Source: Leptodontidium sp. MPI-SDFR-AT-0119
Taxonomy: Eukaryota > Ascomycota > Leotiomycetes > Helotiales > Leptodontidiaceae
Length of the DNA: 64,000 nucleotides
Assembly (NCBI GenBank): GCA_020726505.1
Contig: JAHLEZ010000015.1
Coordinates: forward strand, 806,001-870,000
Direction of reading: 5' to 3'
Shown in pieces: positions 1-12,400 of the stretch. Numbering within the stretch: the first letter of the stretch is position 1; every line of letters starts with the position of its first letter. The notes under the pieces are model-generated. The model did no database searches, was not told the DNA's origin, and saw only the letters and a list, made by a program, of their open reading frames with translations. The translations under genes were made by a program, and so were the position numbers.

Positions 1-418
1 TGAGATGATGTGGATTGTGTATTATCGGAATCCGGAAGGTGTGTACTTATATTCCAGTTACTCTTTGTCAGAATGTGCTGACTTGAAAGGGGTTTGGATG
101 AGGAAAATGATTTCTGGTGTACTAAAACCTACGGAGACGGGCTCAAGAGGGAGTGTATGCGTTGATAGAAAGGGCGATGTTTACCTTGTCTTACCTGGGA
201 ACTCGGACGCGAGTCTTAATATCATGCGAGCGCGCAAGGAGGAGCTGTACTCTAGGTTCGAGCCGGTGTGGATGTGGGATGGATTTGATGGGGAGCCGTT
301 GGTTGATGTAAAGAGACTGGAAACTTCTGATGTTCTGTCGATGTTCACGAGGACGAGTGAAGATGTAGATGGGATTAGGAATGTGGTTGTGCTTGATTTA
401 CTCTTGACTGAGGTGTAG
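1..418 (+). CDS. BNR-type sialidase-like protein, C-terminal part (5' end outside window)
   Basis: The frame is open from base 2 (codon GAG before two ATGs) to the TAG at 416-418, so this is probably the last exon of a gene that starts left of the window. The 137 visible residues carry patterns I associate with the end of fungal BNR-repeat (BNR_4-like) proteins: a GSRGSVCVD strand, then GDVYLVLPGNSD, then FDGEPLVDVKRLE, and a final strand NVVVLDL. Proteins of this family are predicted to be secreted or intracellular beta-propellers acting on glycans; no catalytic residue can be judged from this fragment. The next gene, mnd1, lies 308 bp downstream on the same strand. The family call rests on recognition of the tail only. 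An alternative is another beta-propeller hydrolase. Confidence 0.45.
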   Translation, partial: EMMWIVYYRNPEGVYLYSSYSLSECADLKGVWMRKMISGVLKPTETGSRGSVCVDRKGDVYLVLPGNSDASLNIMRARKEELYSRFEPVWMWDGFDGEPLVDVKRLETSDVLSMFTRTSEDVDGIRNVVVLDLLLTEV

Positions 419-726
419 AGGATAGAGTCAATAAGCCAGAAATAGATATGAATCATAACCTCCTGAAAGTCAAAGTATCAAAAATCGACAAGGACTTTGA
501 AGGTTAGGTACTTCTTTGAGCATATGCCCATGCTCGCGCACTCGTTGCGGTTCATATCCAACTGCTTCCAAAACAGGTTCACCTCTCGCCCGCCTATATT
601 CACCTTGTCGTCCTCTTGCGAAAGTCAACTTTCTAACTTCAACCAACAACAGAACGTTCCGATTCAATTGATAGCAACAACCACGGCACATACATCGGAC
701 GAAAGGAAAGTGAGATTCCAGGCAAA
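419..726. other. Intergenic: 3' flank of BNR gene and mnd1 leader
   Basis: This 308-bp gap has short overlapping ORFs on both strands but none with recognisable protein character or consistent codon use. It should hold the terminator of the left gene and the promoter and leader of mnd1. No convincing TATA or CCAAT element stands out. Confidence 0.4.
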
Positions 727-1432
727 ATGGTGAGCTTGTCATCCTGCGACGATAGTCGCATACTGACCATTTCAGGCGCCAAAGAACCTACCTCCCGCGG
801 CGAAGCAGCAAAAGATCCTCGACCACTTCCGAGAATCGATGAACGTCTTCACGCTCAAAGAGCTCGAGAAGACGCTCGCGTCGGTCGCATCCATCCATGC
901 CATGCAGGTCAAGGAATACCTGCAATCGATGCAAGACGAGAACCTCATCCGCGTCGAGAAGATCGGCAGCGGCAACTGGTACTGGTGCTTCACGTCCGAC
1001 GCAAAGAAAGCCAAGGAGAACATTCTCAACAAATTGAAGGCTGAGGAGAGCGTCGTAACATCAGCGATTGCTGAGGCAGAACGACAGATTGAAGCGGAGA
1101 TGGCTAAGCGCGAGGACGATGATGAGAATCTGCTTGAGGGCAATGGTATGGATAGGAAGACGCTCTTGGAGGCTCATGGACTGCTCTTGAAGGAGATGGA
1201 GTCTCTCGATAAGGAGCTGGCTTGCTATAGCGATAATGACCCAGCAGAGATCCAGCGCAAGATCGAGGAGACCAAGCGGTTGAAGGACAGCGCCATCAGG
1301 TGGACGGATAACATCGAGTCTTTGGAGTCCTACATTGGCACCCTTGCCACGGATCGAAACCAGATGGCTGAAATCATGCTGGCTGCTTGCGGTGACGAGT
1401 ATGTCTTTGGAGAGGGATTGAAGGACCTGTGA
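727..1432 (+). CDS. mnd1: Mnd1 meiotic nuclear division protein
   Basis: Mnd1 partners Hop2 and stimulates Dmc1/Rad51 strand invasion during meiotic recombination. Exons are 727-729 and 776-1432, giving 219 aa, the usual Mnd1 length. The first exon is only the ATG. The intron 730-775 starts gtgagc and ends ttcag, and joining restores an N-terminus beginning MAPKNLPPAAKQQKIL, typical of the family's winged-helix domain (about residues 1-75). The winged helix continues with the FTLKELEK helix and the RVEKIGSGNWYWCF strand, followed by a charged coiled coil (about 80-190) that would pair with Hop2. Without splicing the ORF would have to start at the internal Met (839) and would lose the first helix, so the spliced start is preferred. 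The family call is firm. Confidence 0.93.
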
Positions 1433-4090
1433 TTTGGTCTTGGGCCCTTTCGCGGATGGATGATGCTGTACGAATGCGCATTTTGCGAGGATGTGCCGCG
1501 ATATAACCTTGCTTTGTAAGCTGGCTGCAACATGTTGGGCTGTTTCTTATGCTGCTACTGGCGCAGATGTTTATTATGGCTTATTCACGATGATAGCAAT
1601 GGATGTGGATGTCAACATACACTCGTACAGTACATGGATTCCAGACAAGCATGCCCCAGGGAGTAAGCAATGCACCAGTCAGCAGCAAGGCAGCCAATCG
1701 AAAGATGATGCGATGGTGAAACGGCACATCCTTTCATGCATGCCATGCAATTGAGGGCATTAACAAATTACAAGGGCTGGCTCGACGATGCGAAGAGTGG
1801 GAGTTCAAGGAGGTCAAGTGTCCAGGGAATCCAGACCGCCACATGTTCGACGGTACTGTAGTCAAGCTTTTTTCATCGTCAGTGATCTCTGGTCTGATCT
1901 GAGAAAGCTTGTCTCTGGAAGAAGCCGATGTCTGGGTCTGGTTTTGGAGCAACGCCCAGGAGTCTGGCGATGATCGGTTGGTTGCAAGTGCCACCTTCTG
2001 CCGAACGGCAGTCTTGGTATTCTTGCTTCAGTCGGGCGAGGGAAGGACGAGGCGTCGAAGTAGCTTTCTCGTTTTTCAAGTATTTGTCCTTGTTCGCCAT
2101 CTCATGTTTCTTTCCGCTGGAGAGGAAGAGGCAATTATTACTTCTATTCCAGATTTCTGTCTGTCGGTGGGTTCTGCAGCCGTTGTCTGACATGATGACG
2201 AATCCGAATCTGAAGCAGTAACAGTATTTGCCTGTCAGTGCCCACGTTGCCCCAAGGTGCTCATTCTGACTGAGTCTTCTTCCCCCTCACCGATTGTTAT
2301 TTTTCCGAGGTGTTTTCAGGATGGCTTGCACAATACTGTTTATCGCATGGAGGTTGCAAAAACGCAGCAGCAAGGTAATCCCCTCCCCAGCGAATCAGCC
2401 CAGGATTCTCGAAGCAGCGCGTGATGGAGGGGGAGAAAAGAGGGGCGGGGAAGCAGGGACGCAGATGCATCCCCTTCAGGACATTTCGTATTGGATGAAG
2501 CATTCCAGCTCGTGTGATGCCCCAAAAGATAACCTCACGGAAGATACGGTGTGCAAATATTTGGGCTACATGGTACTAGTGTACCAATACTGTTGATTCT
2601 AAGGTGACTGAGGACTAATACAAACGCTCCAACATGGCTCCGCCACCATGGCCACATCATATCGAGAGATGCTCCTCTTCTCAACGCTTGCTTACAGCAC
2701 CAGCAAATTCAGTACTTCTCCAGCCGCAGTTCGAGACCCAATCATCAGCAGAGTCGGGCACTCATCTACCGATGTAAGTATGCCCTTGCAATGGAAAGTT
2801 ACATATAAGAGTGCAGAAGGCGGATTTAGTGTTACTAGCTACCGTTCTTGCTCATGATATCCTCTTTCAAACATATACGAACCTCAGTACCGTACCGTTA
2901 CTGACAGACATTCGAATCGTCTTCCTCGTTAGCCGTGGTCGTTGTCGGTGCAGTGTCTCAAGCTTTCTTCAGACCGCCCCATAACCATACAGATCCAAAA
3001 CCGCACGCACCCAAGGCCAAAGTTAGAGCCAGAGCCAGACCTGACCTGACTTGGTGCTATTTTTGTCTGCAGCAGAAACATAATTGTTGTTACCTGAGTT
3101 GTTCCCAAAATCGACGACTTGACTTTTCAGCTTGCTTCTGAGGTGGTTCTTCTTTCGCCTTGACTTCGGCTTCTGGAATCTCTCTCTTCCAGGTTGCTCG
3201 TTCGAGCAATCCAATCTAACCGCTTTGGAGATCCCATTCTGTTCTTATTCCTAGCCAAAGCTAATCCCCGATCAAATCGACTATTGCTACGCTTACCTCA
3301 ACCTACCTACCCCTCTCGACTACCTGCTTTCCTGCCTCCTGCACTGCGGCTGCATATCAAACCAAACTACCAACCGCCCGCCTGCAGCCAGCCTACTTTT
3401 CAGTTCTTTCTGACTTGATAATAAATCAGCCCTGCCTGCAGCTGCATTATATTTGCATTTGCTACGCTACCTTTCTACCACCTGCTACTCTCATACATTA
3501 TCAACACACGGCCCCCTGCTTTGGTGTTCCTCCATCCTCCTCACCAAATCCACAATCCGCATCCGCATCCCTTCAAAGTCCAGAGTCCAGAGTCCACAGT
3601 CCCTGGTCACCCTGTCCTGTCCCTCACATCACCTCCACCTCCCCTGGCACACGCACGCCGCACTGCAACGCACTGCACCCTGCCCAACCCAATAACAGCC
3701 CCTCGGCCCAGTTTTCTCTAAGCCCCCCAGGATCTCTTATTCTTGTCCATCTTTCTTGTCTTGTCCCGTCCATCCTGATGCTGCATTAACTTCTTCCTAC
3801 ACACTCTCCCTTCCTCCTCCGTCCACCGTCTTCGGCGCCTTAATACCTCGATCCCACTCCTCACCCAACGCACGTACGCACTGGATGCTCGGCACGCCAC
3901 TCACTGATCTTCAGGTCAGGTCAGGCAGGTCTTGGTTGCGTTTGGCCAGTCACACCAGCTTTTGGCTTTGCGCTCCGTCTGCCAATACGGGCGACTACAT
4001 GTGACCGGTTACTCGCCGCTGTCGAGTATCCCCCAATACTTGGCGCTCACGATCGAAATCTTGGCGATAAACACATCACAGCTTCTTGAC
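1433..4090. other. Long intergenic region and palF leader
   Basis: There is no credible coding gene in this 2.66 kb. The scattered 60-120 codon ORFs overlap in several frames and lack conserved motifs. From about 3240 to 3900 the + strand is strongly pyrimidine-rich (runs of C/T with repeated CCTCC, CATCC and TACC), which is usual for long 5' leaders of fungal regulatory genes; this part probably belongs to the palF promoter and untranslated leader. The 1433-1800 part should hold the mnd1 3' untranslated region. Confidence 0.45.
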
Positions 4091-6624
4091 ATGTGCGCAA
4101 ATGCCACTCCAACGACGTCGGTGCCGCCTCTACCGTCGAGCAGTCGATCGCTGCTGTCACGATTGACCGCACCGTTGAAGTCCCGGACGAGAAACCTCAC
4201 TGAATTCCACATCCGCCCCGACGAACCCCATCGAAAGTACTCACCCGGTGATCTGGTGAGAGGGGCTGTCGTGCTCACTGTTGTCAAACCGATACGACTG
4301 ACCCATCTAACGGTCTGCCTTCATGGCTACGTGCGAGTCTTCAAGAGCCCGAATGGCGCGAACGACCCAGTGCCGGATCTCGGGTTGACCGCGTCGAGTA
4401 ACCCCAGGAAGACCCAGTACTTCGGCAACGGCCATGCTTCTCTGTTCCAAGATGAGGTTACTCTGTGTGGTGAAGGACGACTCGATATCGGTGTCTATGA
4501 GTTTAATTTCGAGCTGGAGTTCCCCAGGAAGGGACTCCCATCGAGTGTTGATGTACGCCTTACCAATACATCCAACGTCCCCCATCTGCAGGTTCATCTC
4601 ACTGACAGTTTCTATAGTTCGAGAGAGGAACCATTTCATACTTAATTACCGCCACAATAACGCGACCGACCTCCATCACTGCAACCTCGAGTTGCGACCA
4701 GAAGCTTTCCCTCGTTGAGACTGTTGACATCGGGCCCATGGTTCCCCCCAAGCCACAAAAGATCTCCCTGGAACCTATATCGCGGCGCGTCAGGAAGAGA
4801 AGAACAGTCAAGAATAAGGAAAACGGATCGCCGGAAAACACAGAAGTAGGCACAGGTTCTGGGAGTGATGCAACACGCGCTGTGGCCTCACCTCTTCCTG
4901 ATGACTCTGCGAGTCAACGTGGCTCGGTTGATCAGCAGATTGCCAGTCCTCGAAGTCCGGTTCCGAGTGAGCTACAAAGTACAGGCAGTGCCGGTAACAG
5001 TGCAGAGAGTACTGTGAGTAGTAGTACCGGTCTCAGTTTCAGACTCGGTGCGGTGCCTTCCTCAGCAAAATCGACAAAGGATAGCCCACGGAACAGCAGC
5101 AAAGCGTCTCTCTCAGACCAGACTATCACTGCCACCATCGAACTCCTAAAGTCTGGAGTTTTGCCGGGCGATAATCTCCCACTTAAAATATCCATAAAGC
5201 ACACCAAGGCGCTGAAAAGCATGCATGGAATCATCATCACATTTTACAGACAAGGGAGGATCGACTCTGCACCTCCTCTCTCACTCTTTACGGACATCAA
5301 AGGAAAGGAAGCAGAGAGACTGAAACATGAAGAATACTATCCCAAGTCTAAGACCGGGCTTGGTGGACTTTCTTTATCATCCGCTGGATCAAGCAGTATG
5401 TTCCGGAAGGACTTGGCTCAAACATTTGCTCCAATCTTAGTCGATCCCACGTCTTTCACAGCAGTTGTCAATGCTTCAGTCCGGGTTCCGGAGGATGTTT
5501 TCCCCACAATATCTGGTGTACCGGGTCAAATGATAACTTTTAGATATCATGTGGAGGTTGTTGTTGATTTAGGAGGCAAACTCGCCGGCCAGCAACGTCA
5601 CGTTCCTCGACTGGGAGCTGTTGCGTTGCCTGCCAGTTTTGGAGCTTCTGCTGGACCTCGCGGGGGAGAGGTGAATCCTAATATGTTAGCGGCCTGGGGA
5701 GGGAGTATTGTTGACACGGCGAATATTCGACGAGAAAAAAGTGTGGTGGAATGTCGTTTCGAAGTTGTTGTAGGGACGAAAGACACCGCACGCAAGAGGG
5801 CTCGAGGAAACAGCTCAGTGAGGCGACAAGTAAGTGACTGGTCAGAAGACATGTCTGGATTGCCAGCTCCAACGCATGAGCCTATATACGAGGAATCGGT
5901 GGCGACAAACGATGACCAACAAACCCACCAACAGTATCACGATCCGTACCCTTACTATGACCGACCGCCAGATCATCCACATCCAGATCACCAACACCCG
6001 GATTACTATGCGCACGAAGAGTACGATTACCAGGACCACTATCAACCTCCCGACCATGCTCAGATACATGTGCCACCACCGGAAATGCAAGCCGACGAGG
6101 GTTTGAGCGAGAAAGAGCGGCTACGTCGAGCTGAGGAAAGACTACTTCCAAGTCAACCACCAGTCGATGAAAATGCTCCTTCTTCTTCAAGAACGGTTTT
6201 ACCTTCAATGGCCCCGTCTGTCCCGCCAGGGGAACCAGAAGAGGACCTATACGGTCCAGACGATGCAACTCCTCAGGAAGCACCGCGCGTTTTCCTTCCA
6301 CCTGCTATCAGTACCCCCTTGGACATTCCAAATGGACCATCCGCACCAGCGCTCGAAGATCTCAATCCTGCCGCTGGACACCAACCCACAGAAGACAAGC
6401 AAGAATTAGAGCGACGGCGATTGATGGGCGAGGCAAGCGCTCCCTCAGAGTTCCCTGCCGATGAGGACGACAATGGAGGCGAAGGAAGCAGCAGGCCCCA
6501 ACCCCAACAAGAGCCATCTGCGCCGCCACTAATAGAAGATGATGAATATGGGTCTCAGTACGCGCACCATAATTTACCAGAGTCGTCGTCGCATCGGGAG
6601 ACTTTGCCAAAGTATGAGCGGTGA
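4091..6624 (+). CDS. palF: Arrestin-related pH-response regulator PalF/RIM8
   Basis: PalF links the plasma-membrane pH sensor PalH to ESCRT and so to activation of the transcription factor PacC at alkaline pH. Exons 4091-4552 and 4618-6624 give 822 aa; the 65-bp intron is in phase 0. An arrestin N-domain starts near residue 37 (FHIRPDEPHRKYSPGD, then GAVVLTVVKP and the CLHGYVRV strand). GLPSSVD joins FERGTISYLITA exactly across the intron. The arrestin C-domain covers about 240-415. The C-terminal 400 residues are disordered and acidic. Two PSAP motifs (729-731 region and 787-790) match the late-domain motif bound by the UEV domain of Vps23/TSG101, which fits the known Rim8-Vps23 interaction. 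A His/Asp/Pro/Tyr-rich stretch lies at bases 5940-6060. The first ATG of the arrestin frame is used as the start. Confidence 0.9.
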
Positions 6625-6875
6625 TAGAAGGATGGTCAGCACCGAGTGTGTGATTGGAATCTGTAATATGTAGGAGATGGTCGTAGCGATGAAGATACCC
6701 TTTGATTTCTGTCTAATTCACCTAACTGTGAGCCTTGTGAGGTATTGATCATATGTGCAAAATCTCATCAAAGCCAACTAACTCGCTTAGCATGTTCACC
6801 CCCTTTCTGGTCGCTTAGACCTCAACCCATCGGAATTTTTACAATAGCTTGGCGAAAGTCATCTTATATTTCACA

Positions 6876-8654
6876 TCACAAGTTACTGGTCAATCCACCA
6901 CTCTGCACACTCGAGCCTCCAATACCCTTCCCACTTTCCTTCTCTTCCCTCGCAATCCTCTCCCTCGCTTCCTCATTCGCCCTCTTCCACATCTCAATCC
7001 TCTTCAAATGCGCCTTATCAAAGTCCTCCCTCCACCACTTCTCAAACCTCGGCAAGCGTCTCCCCCTCCCATCCTCAGTTGGTTCTCCAGCCATACGTCT
7101 CACCTTCTCAAAATACTCCTCGAAATCCGGATACAGCGCCGAGAAAGGCACTCCATCACCTTTATACGCTATACGGTCCTCCTCCCATTTGATCTGCTCT
7201 TCTACAGGAGGAAGTGTGATTCGGCCGGCGAGGAACCGCGCGGCGAGAACGGCTTGCCATTCGAATACCTTGAAGGTGAATCCTGCTGCGATGGCGCCGA
7301 CGAAGCACAGCGTAGGGTCCGAGTTCCAGAATATGTGCTGGTAGAGGTTGGGCAGGCGGTTGTTCCGGATTGTGGAGGCGAGGGTAGGGAGGAAGTGGAG
7401 GGTCCAGGAGTACCTGTATGTTATTTGTTTTGTTAATGGGGATTTGACTGAGGGAGGGATGGAGAAGCGGAGGAAAGGAGGGGAACTTACCCGGTTCCGA
7501 AGATTATATGCTCGACGTTCTCGAGTTTCGTGCCGTCTTCGAAATGTACTGTTCGCTCGTTCGTGGACCGGCTGGAGGTTATGTGCGTGATTGGTGGCCG
7601 GCGGAGGATGTTGGGGTGTTGGAATGCGTAGTCGAAGAAATATGGGTGGTCTGGATTTGGTTGTTAGATAGATGTACAGTATTTTTTTTTTATACAGTTC
7701 TTTGAAGATAAGACAAGTGCTGATTTAACTTACATTTCCCTCGTACAACGCAATTTAAGGGTGCTTCCGTGATGTCCGCTAGAGCGTGAGAAATATCTGG
7801 CCCGGATATACTCGCTCCAACGACGACTGTTCGCTTCCCTCTGTATTTCTCTGGCTCCCTCCACGCTTTGCTATGTTCTACCACGCCTGGGAAGTCACGA
7901 GCTAGTTCTGCGAGACCGGGCGTGTGAGGGATGAAAGGAACGGTATAATGCCCCGGCGCAACGACCACAGCATCGAATTCCTCAGTCCACCACCTATCCT
8001 CCTCCCCATTCTCCAGCGGCTGTCTGAGAGTAAGAACCCATTTCCCGCGCTCCTGGTCCTTACGCACCAACTCCACAGTCGCGTTATACGTAACCAGATC
8101 CCGATACCCATTTCGATTTAACAAATTTTGGAGATAACCTTCTACGGCTTTCCAGTGCCGGAATGGAGAGTCGACGCCGTGTCTCTTGATGTTCAACTCG
8201 GTCCTTTCTTCTGGGAAGGGTTCTTGCGAGAATGACATTGCGAAGGCGTCGATGTTCGTTTCGAGCGTGGGGTATATAGACGTCTCCGAGAAGCGGTATT
8301 GGGTGTTATGCGGCGTTTTTGTGGGCAGTTTGGAGGGGATGGGGAGGGTTACGTCGGGGGTACGTGAGGCTATCTTGTCGAAATCGGGGTACTGTTGTAC
8401 ATGGCCTTCTGGGTCTGCTATCCTGTTTGGAGATTTAGACGTTGGTTTTACATGGGATGAAGGCAGGGGTTGGTTGGTGAGAATTGAGCTGAACCGTGAA
8501 ATAAAATGAACTGAACTGACCAACATCCTCCGGCTTTCTCTCGCCGCTCAAAGACTCTTATGGTATCAAATGCTTTCTCTTGCGCCAGAGCATCGACAGC
8601 TATCGCCCCAGCTGGGCCAGCTCCAATGACTGCCACGGATTTTATAGGAGCCAT
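6876..8654 (-). CDS. Flavin-containing monooxygenase (FMO-like)
   Basis: Exons on the minus strand: 8654-8521, 8422-7734, 7650-7491 and 7413-6876; 506 aa. All donors and acceptors are GT/AG and all phases close. FMOs use FAD, NADPH and O2 to oxygenate soft nucleophiles (N, S). Residues 11-16 are GAGPAG (FAD-binding Rossmann fold), followed by a dinucleotide-fold strand ending ERREKAGGCW. FPGVVEHS at 222-229 fits the FMO fingerprint FxGxxxHxxx(Y/F). GASISG at 247-252 is the NADP-binding loop, and FGTGYSW spans the third intron. Length and motif order fit class B flavoprotein monooxygenases. The substrate cannot be inferred, and no cluster genes surround it. It converges on palF (251 bp between stops) and diverges from mph1. 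Confidence 0.87.
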
Positions 8655-9439
8655 GATTCATGCAATATGGCAAATACAGTAAGAGAGTAACTAATGGAAA
8701 CAAACACTCCAGAAATTGGGAGATCAGATCATGACTTGCGATGCTGTAGAGCGCTCAAGTAAGGGAAGTACAGATGAAGCAAACGTCAGTGGTCTATGTA
8801 CAAAGAAATGCGATTCACAAACCCCCACATTGAACGATCTACAGGTGACGAATGTGGAAGGATTTGAAATGGTGCAATATATGCAGAATGCCCCTCATTC
8901 CTTAGCTCCGGCAGAAGGGGTCCAGCTAACTTTCGGGGGCTTGAGAAGATGAGAGCCGCGAGTGAGAAGAGGGGGGGATTGAGATATGAGGTAGGATATA
9001 TGAAGGGGGGGGGGGGGAGCAGATGGATGATAACTTTTTCTTGTGTTCCTGTACTTGCGCTGGCGATGTCACTCAGACAAGAGTTGAGGATGATGAGAGA
9101 TGTTCTGAGATATTTGAAAAAGTCCGGAACTTCAGTATATTTGAGCACAACTGGCCAGCTATCCTAATGTTGCAAAATTCATACGAAGGTAGTCGACATT
9201 AATTAAATCTGCAAAGGAAGAGATGGATCGTCAGAATATTTCGTAGAAATTGATGGATCGTCACTGCGAATAAAGGGGAGGATAATCTTTATTGATTCTC
9301 TACTAGGCTAGGGTAGGAGCAAACGGGTCCACACGTGACCCTGATAAGCTTTACGCGCTTCGCCGCGTCTCCTGGCCAGGGTCGCGACTTCATGTCAGTA
9401 CTTTGGTATGCATTCGAGAACCCAACAACCAATATCACC
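8655..9439. promoter_or_regulatory. Divergent promoter region between FMO and mph1
   Basis: These 785 bp separate two outward-facing start codons and so hold both promoters. The main visible feature is a run of 13 G at 9005-9017. Small ORFs across 8716-9167 on both strands have no protein-like character. Confidence 0.5.
9005..9017. repeat. Poly-G run (13 G)
   Basis: A homopolymer of 13 G lies in the divergent FMO/mph1 promoter. It is prone to slippage and to assembly or sequencing error. Confidence 0.9.
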
Positions 9440-12400
9440 ATGGACGAGGATGAGGATGATTATGGCGACATACCTGACGAGGACTTGATTGAAGCCTTCA
9501 GCCAACCATCACAGACACTACCAGCACATCCTTCTCCCCGGCCGGCGAAGCGGCGAAGGATATCTTACGGCTCGATCGAGAGTGGCAACTCGGACAACGA
9601 AGGAGAAGACAGTAACAGGACGAAGAAGCCGAAATACAGGATACATATTTCTGATAAGGATGTACCTGCTGCGAAGATTGTGGGTGCGACCCAAGCAGAA
9701 GCGCTCCCTGATTCAAGTCCCTGGAGGCAGCGAGGTCCAATCTATATAAGACCCAGACCAGAACCACCTCCAAAGCCTCCAGCTTTCTCTGCGACTCCAA
9801 GACGGGCGACAAATACAGCAGCGAGCATTTTTCAGAAACGAAGCACCGTTCCATCACAGGAACATGATTACGGACGAGAATTAGAGAACCTCCCTTCGGA
9901 TGCCTTCTCTTCCTCAGACAATGGCGTGGCTTCGAAAGAGCCGATAACAATAGGCTCTTCCCCTATCCGTGCCACCCAAGGTGGTTCGTTTCGCAGCCAG
10001 CATCTTGTTGCATCACAGCAAGGACTTCGCCAGACAACACTATTTGGCGGTCGAGCTCCAGACGAAGTCCCCGCCTCTCAAGCTAAGAAGGTTTACAACT
10101 TCATTGCGGATAAACCACCGGAGGCTCCCACGCATCACAAACTGGACCAGGAAGCTTTGAAGACATGGGTGTACCCGACGAATCTGGGTGCCATTCGAGA
10201 CTATCAATTCAGCATTGTCAAGCATGGCCTTTTCAACAATCTTTTAGTTGCCCTCCCTACCGGTTTGGGGAAAACATTCATTGCCGCTACTATCATGCTC
10301 AACTTCTTTCGCTGGACCAAAGACTCGCAAATCGTCTTCGTTGCTCCTACCAAGCCTCTTGTAGCTCAACAAGTAGATGCCTGCTTCAACATCGTAGGTA
10401 TTCCGAGATCACAGACGACGATGCTTACAGGAGATCAGGCTCCGACTTTACGAGCCGAGGAATGGGAATGCAAACGAGTCTTCTTCATGACTCCGCAAAC
10501 CCTCCAGAACGACTTGGCGAGTGGCATTGCAGATCCTAAAAAGATTGCCCTTCTAGTCGTGGATGAAGCTCATCGCGCAACCGGACATTATGCTTATTGT
10601 ACCGTGGTCACTTTCTTGCGTCGATTCAACAAAAGTTTCCGGGTCTTGGCATTGACTGCAACTCCGGGAGCAAGTGTTGAAGCTGTGCAGGAAGTCATCG
10701 ACAATCTTGAGATTTCCAAAGTCGAGATTCGAACAGAGGACTCCATAGACATTCAGCAGTATGTCCACCAACGGAATATCGATCAAATTATTCTGGAACC
10801 ATCGGATGAGATGATCATGGTTAAGGAATATTTGTCGAAAGCACTTCAGCCACTCGTTAACCTTGTCTGCTCCCAAAATGCATACTACTCAAGAGACCCG
10901 ATGTCCCTAACGCCATTCGGCATGTTACAAGCACGTAAGAAGTGGATGGCAGATACAGGTCGCAGTGCAAGCATGGGACTGAAAGGCATGATGAATAGCC
11001 TGTTCACTGTCCTTGCAAGCGTTGCTCACAGCATCAAGCTTCTCAACTTCCACGGCATCGGTCCCTTTTACCAGACAATTAAGGAGTTCCGATCAGGCGT
11101 AGAGGAGAAATCCAAGCCGTCAAAGTACAAAAGTCAGATCACCGAAAGCCCAGACTTCAAGAAAATGATGGACCGGATTCACTTGTGGCTCAGCAAGGAT
11201 GACTTTGTCGGCCATCCGAAACTCACCTACCTTTGTGAATCGATTCTCAATCATTTCATGGATGCAGGAGCGGGAAGACTGGGAGACGATGCTCCTCCTT
11301 CAAGTACGAGGGTCATTGTCTTTGCAGAATACAGAGATAGTGCAGAAGACATTGTTCGAGTTTTGAACAGGCACGGTCCCATGATTAGAGCCTCGGTCTT
11401 CGTCGGACAAGCAGACTCAAAGCGATCTGAGGGGATGAACCAGGCCGTGCAGCAAGAAACGATCAACAAGTTCAAAGCTGGGAAAATGAACGTCCTGGTT
11501 GCCACCTCGATTGGCGAGGAAGGTTTGGATATTGGTCAAGTTGATCTCATTGTGTGCTACGATGCATCTGCTTCGCCAATTCGCATGTTGCAACGTATGG
11601 GCCGAACTGGAAGAAAGAGAGCGGGACACATTGTGTTGCTGTTGATGAAGGGCAAGGAAGAACAATCCTTCGTTCAAGCGAAGGATAACTACGAGCAGAT
11701 GCAAAAAATGATCAGCTCTGGTGCTCGCTTCAACTTTCGACATGATCTTTCTGTACGGATATTGCCTCGAGAAATTACGCCTGTGGTTGACAAGCGGCTG
11801 ATCGATATTCCTATCGAGAATACTCAAAATCCAGGATTGCCTGAACCAAACCGGCGAGCAGCGAGAGGAAAGAAGAAGCCTCCTAAGAAGTTCCACATGC
11901 CTGATGGAGTGGAGACTGGGTTTCGCAAGGCCTCCAATCTGACTGGAGAGGGTAGTACTTTGATGGATCTTGGAATCACTGTCAAACGCAAAGCTGCGCC
12001 AAAAACTCAACAAAATGAACTTGCTCCTATTGTGTCAACCGAATCTGTCTTCCTTACGCCTGCTCAAGAAAGGGAGTTTATGAACAAGTACACTACTATC
12101 TGTGGTGATGAATCTCAAGAAGTCAGCTTCCCCAACCTGACTTCTCATCCTGTTGCTCAGCGATCTCTCGGACCTGCAATCAATGTACCCCACGGTCAGC
12201 AGACAATAAGAAGTAGGAGGCTTCTCAATCTTTTAGGAAAGTCACAGAGAATTGAAGATCGATATTTGAAGCCGTATGGTGACACCGAACCATCCCGTGG
12301 ATTTTGGGATCCCCAGTATCTGGTTGAGGATGAGGAAAAGGTTACCAAAGGTTTGGGCAAGACGAAGGGTCCAGGGAAGGCACAAGGACCGGCGAAGACC

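Noticed and set aside
1433..3900. Several 60-120 codon ORFs before palF
   Set aside because: They overlap in multiple frames, have no conserved features, and lie in a pyrimidine-rich leader; some begin with TTG.
11417..12013. Long antisense ORF within mph1
   Set aside because: Shadow of the mph1 coding frame; no protein motif and no separate promoter.
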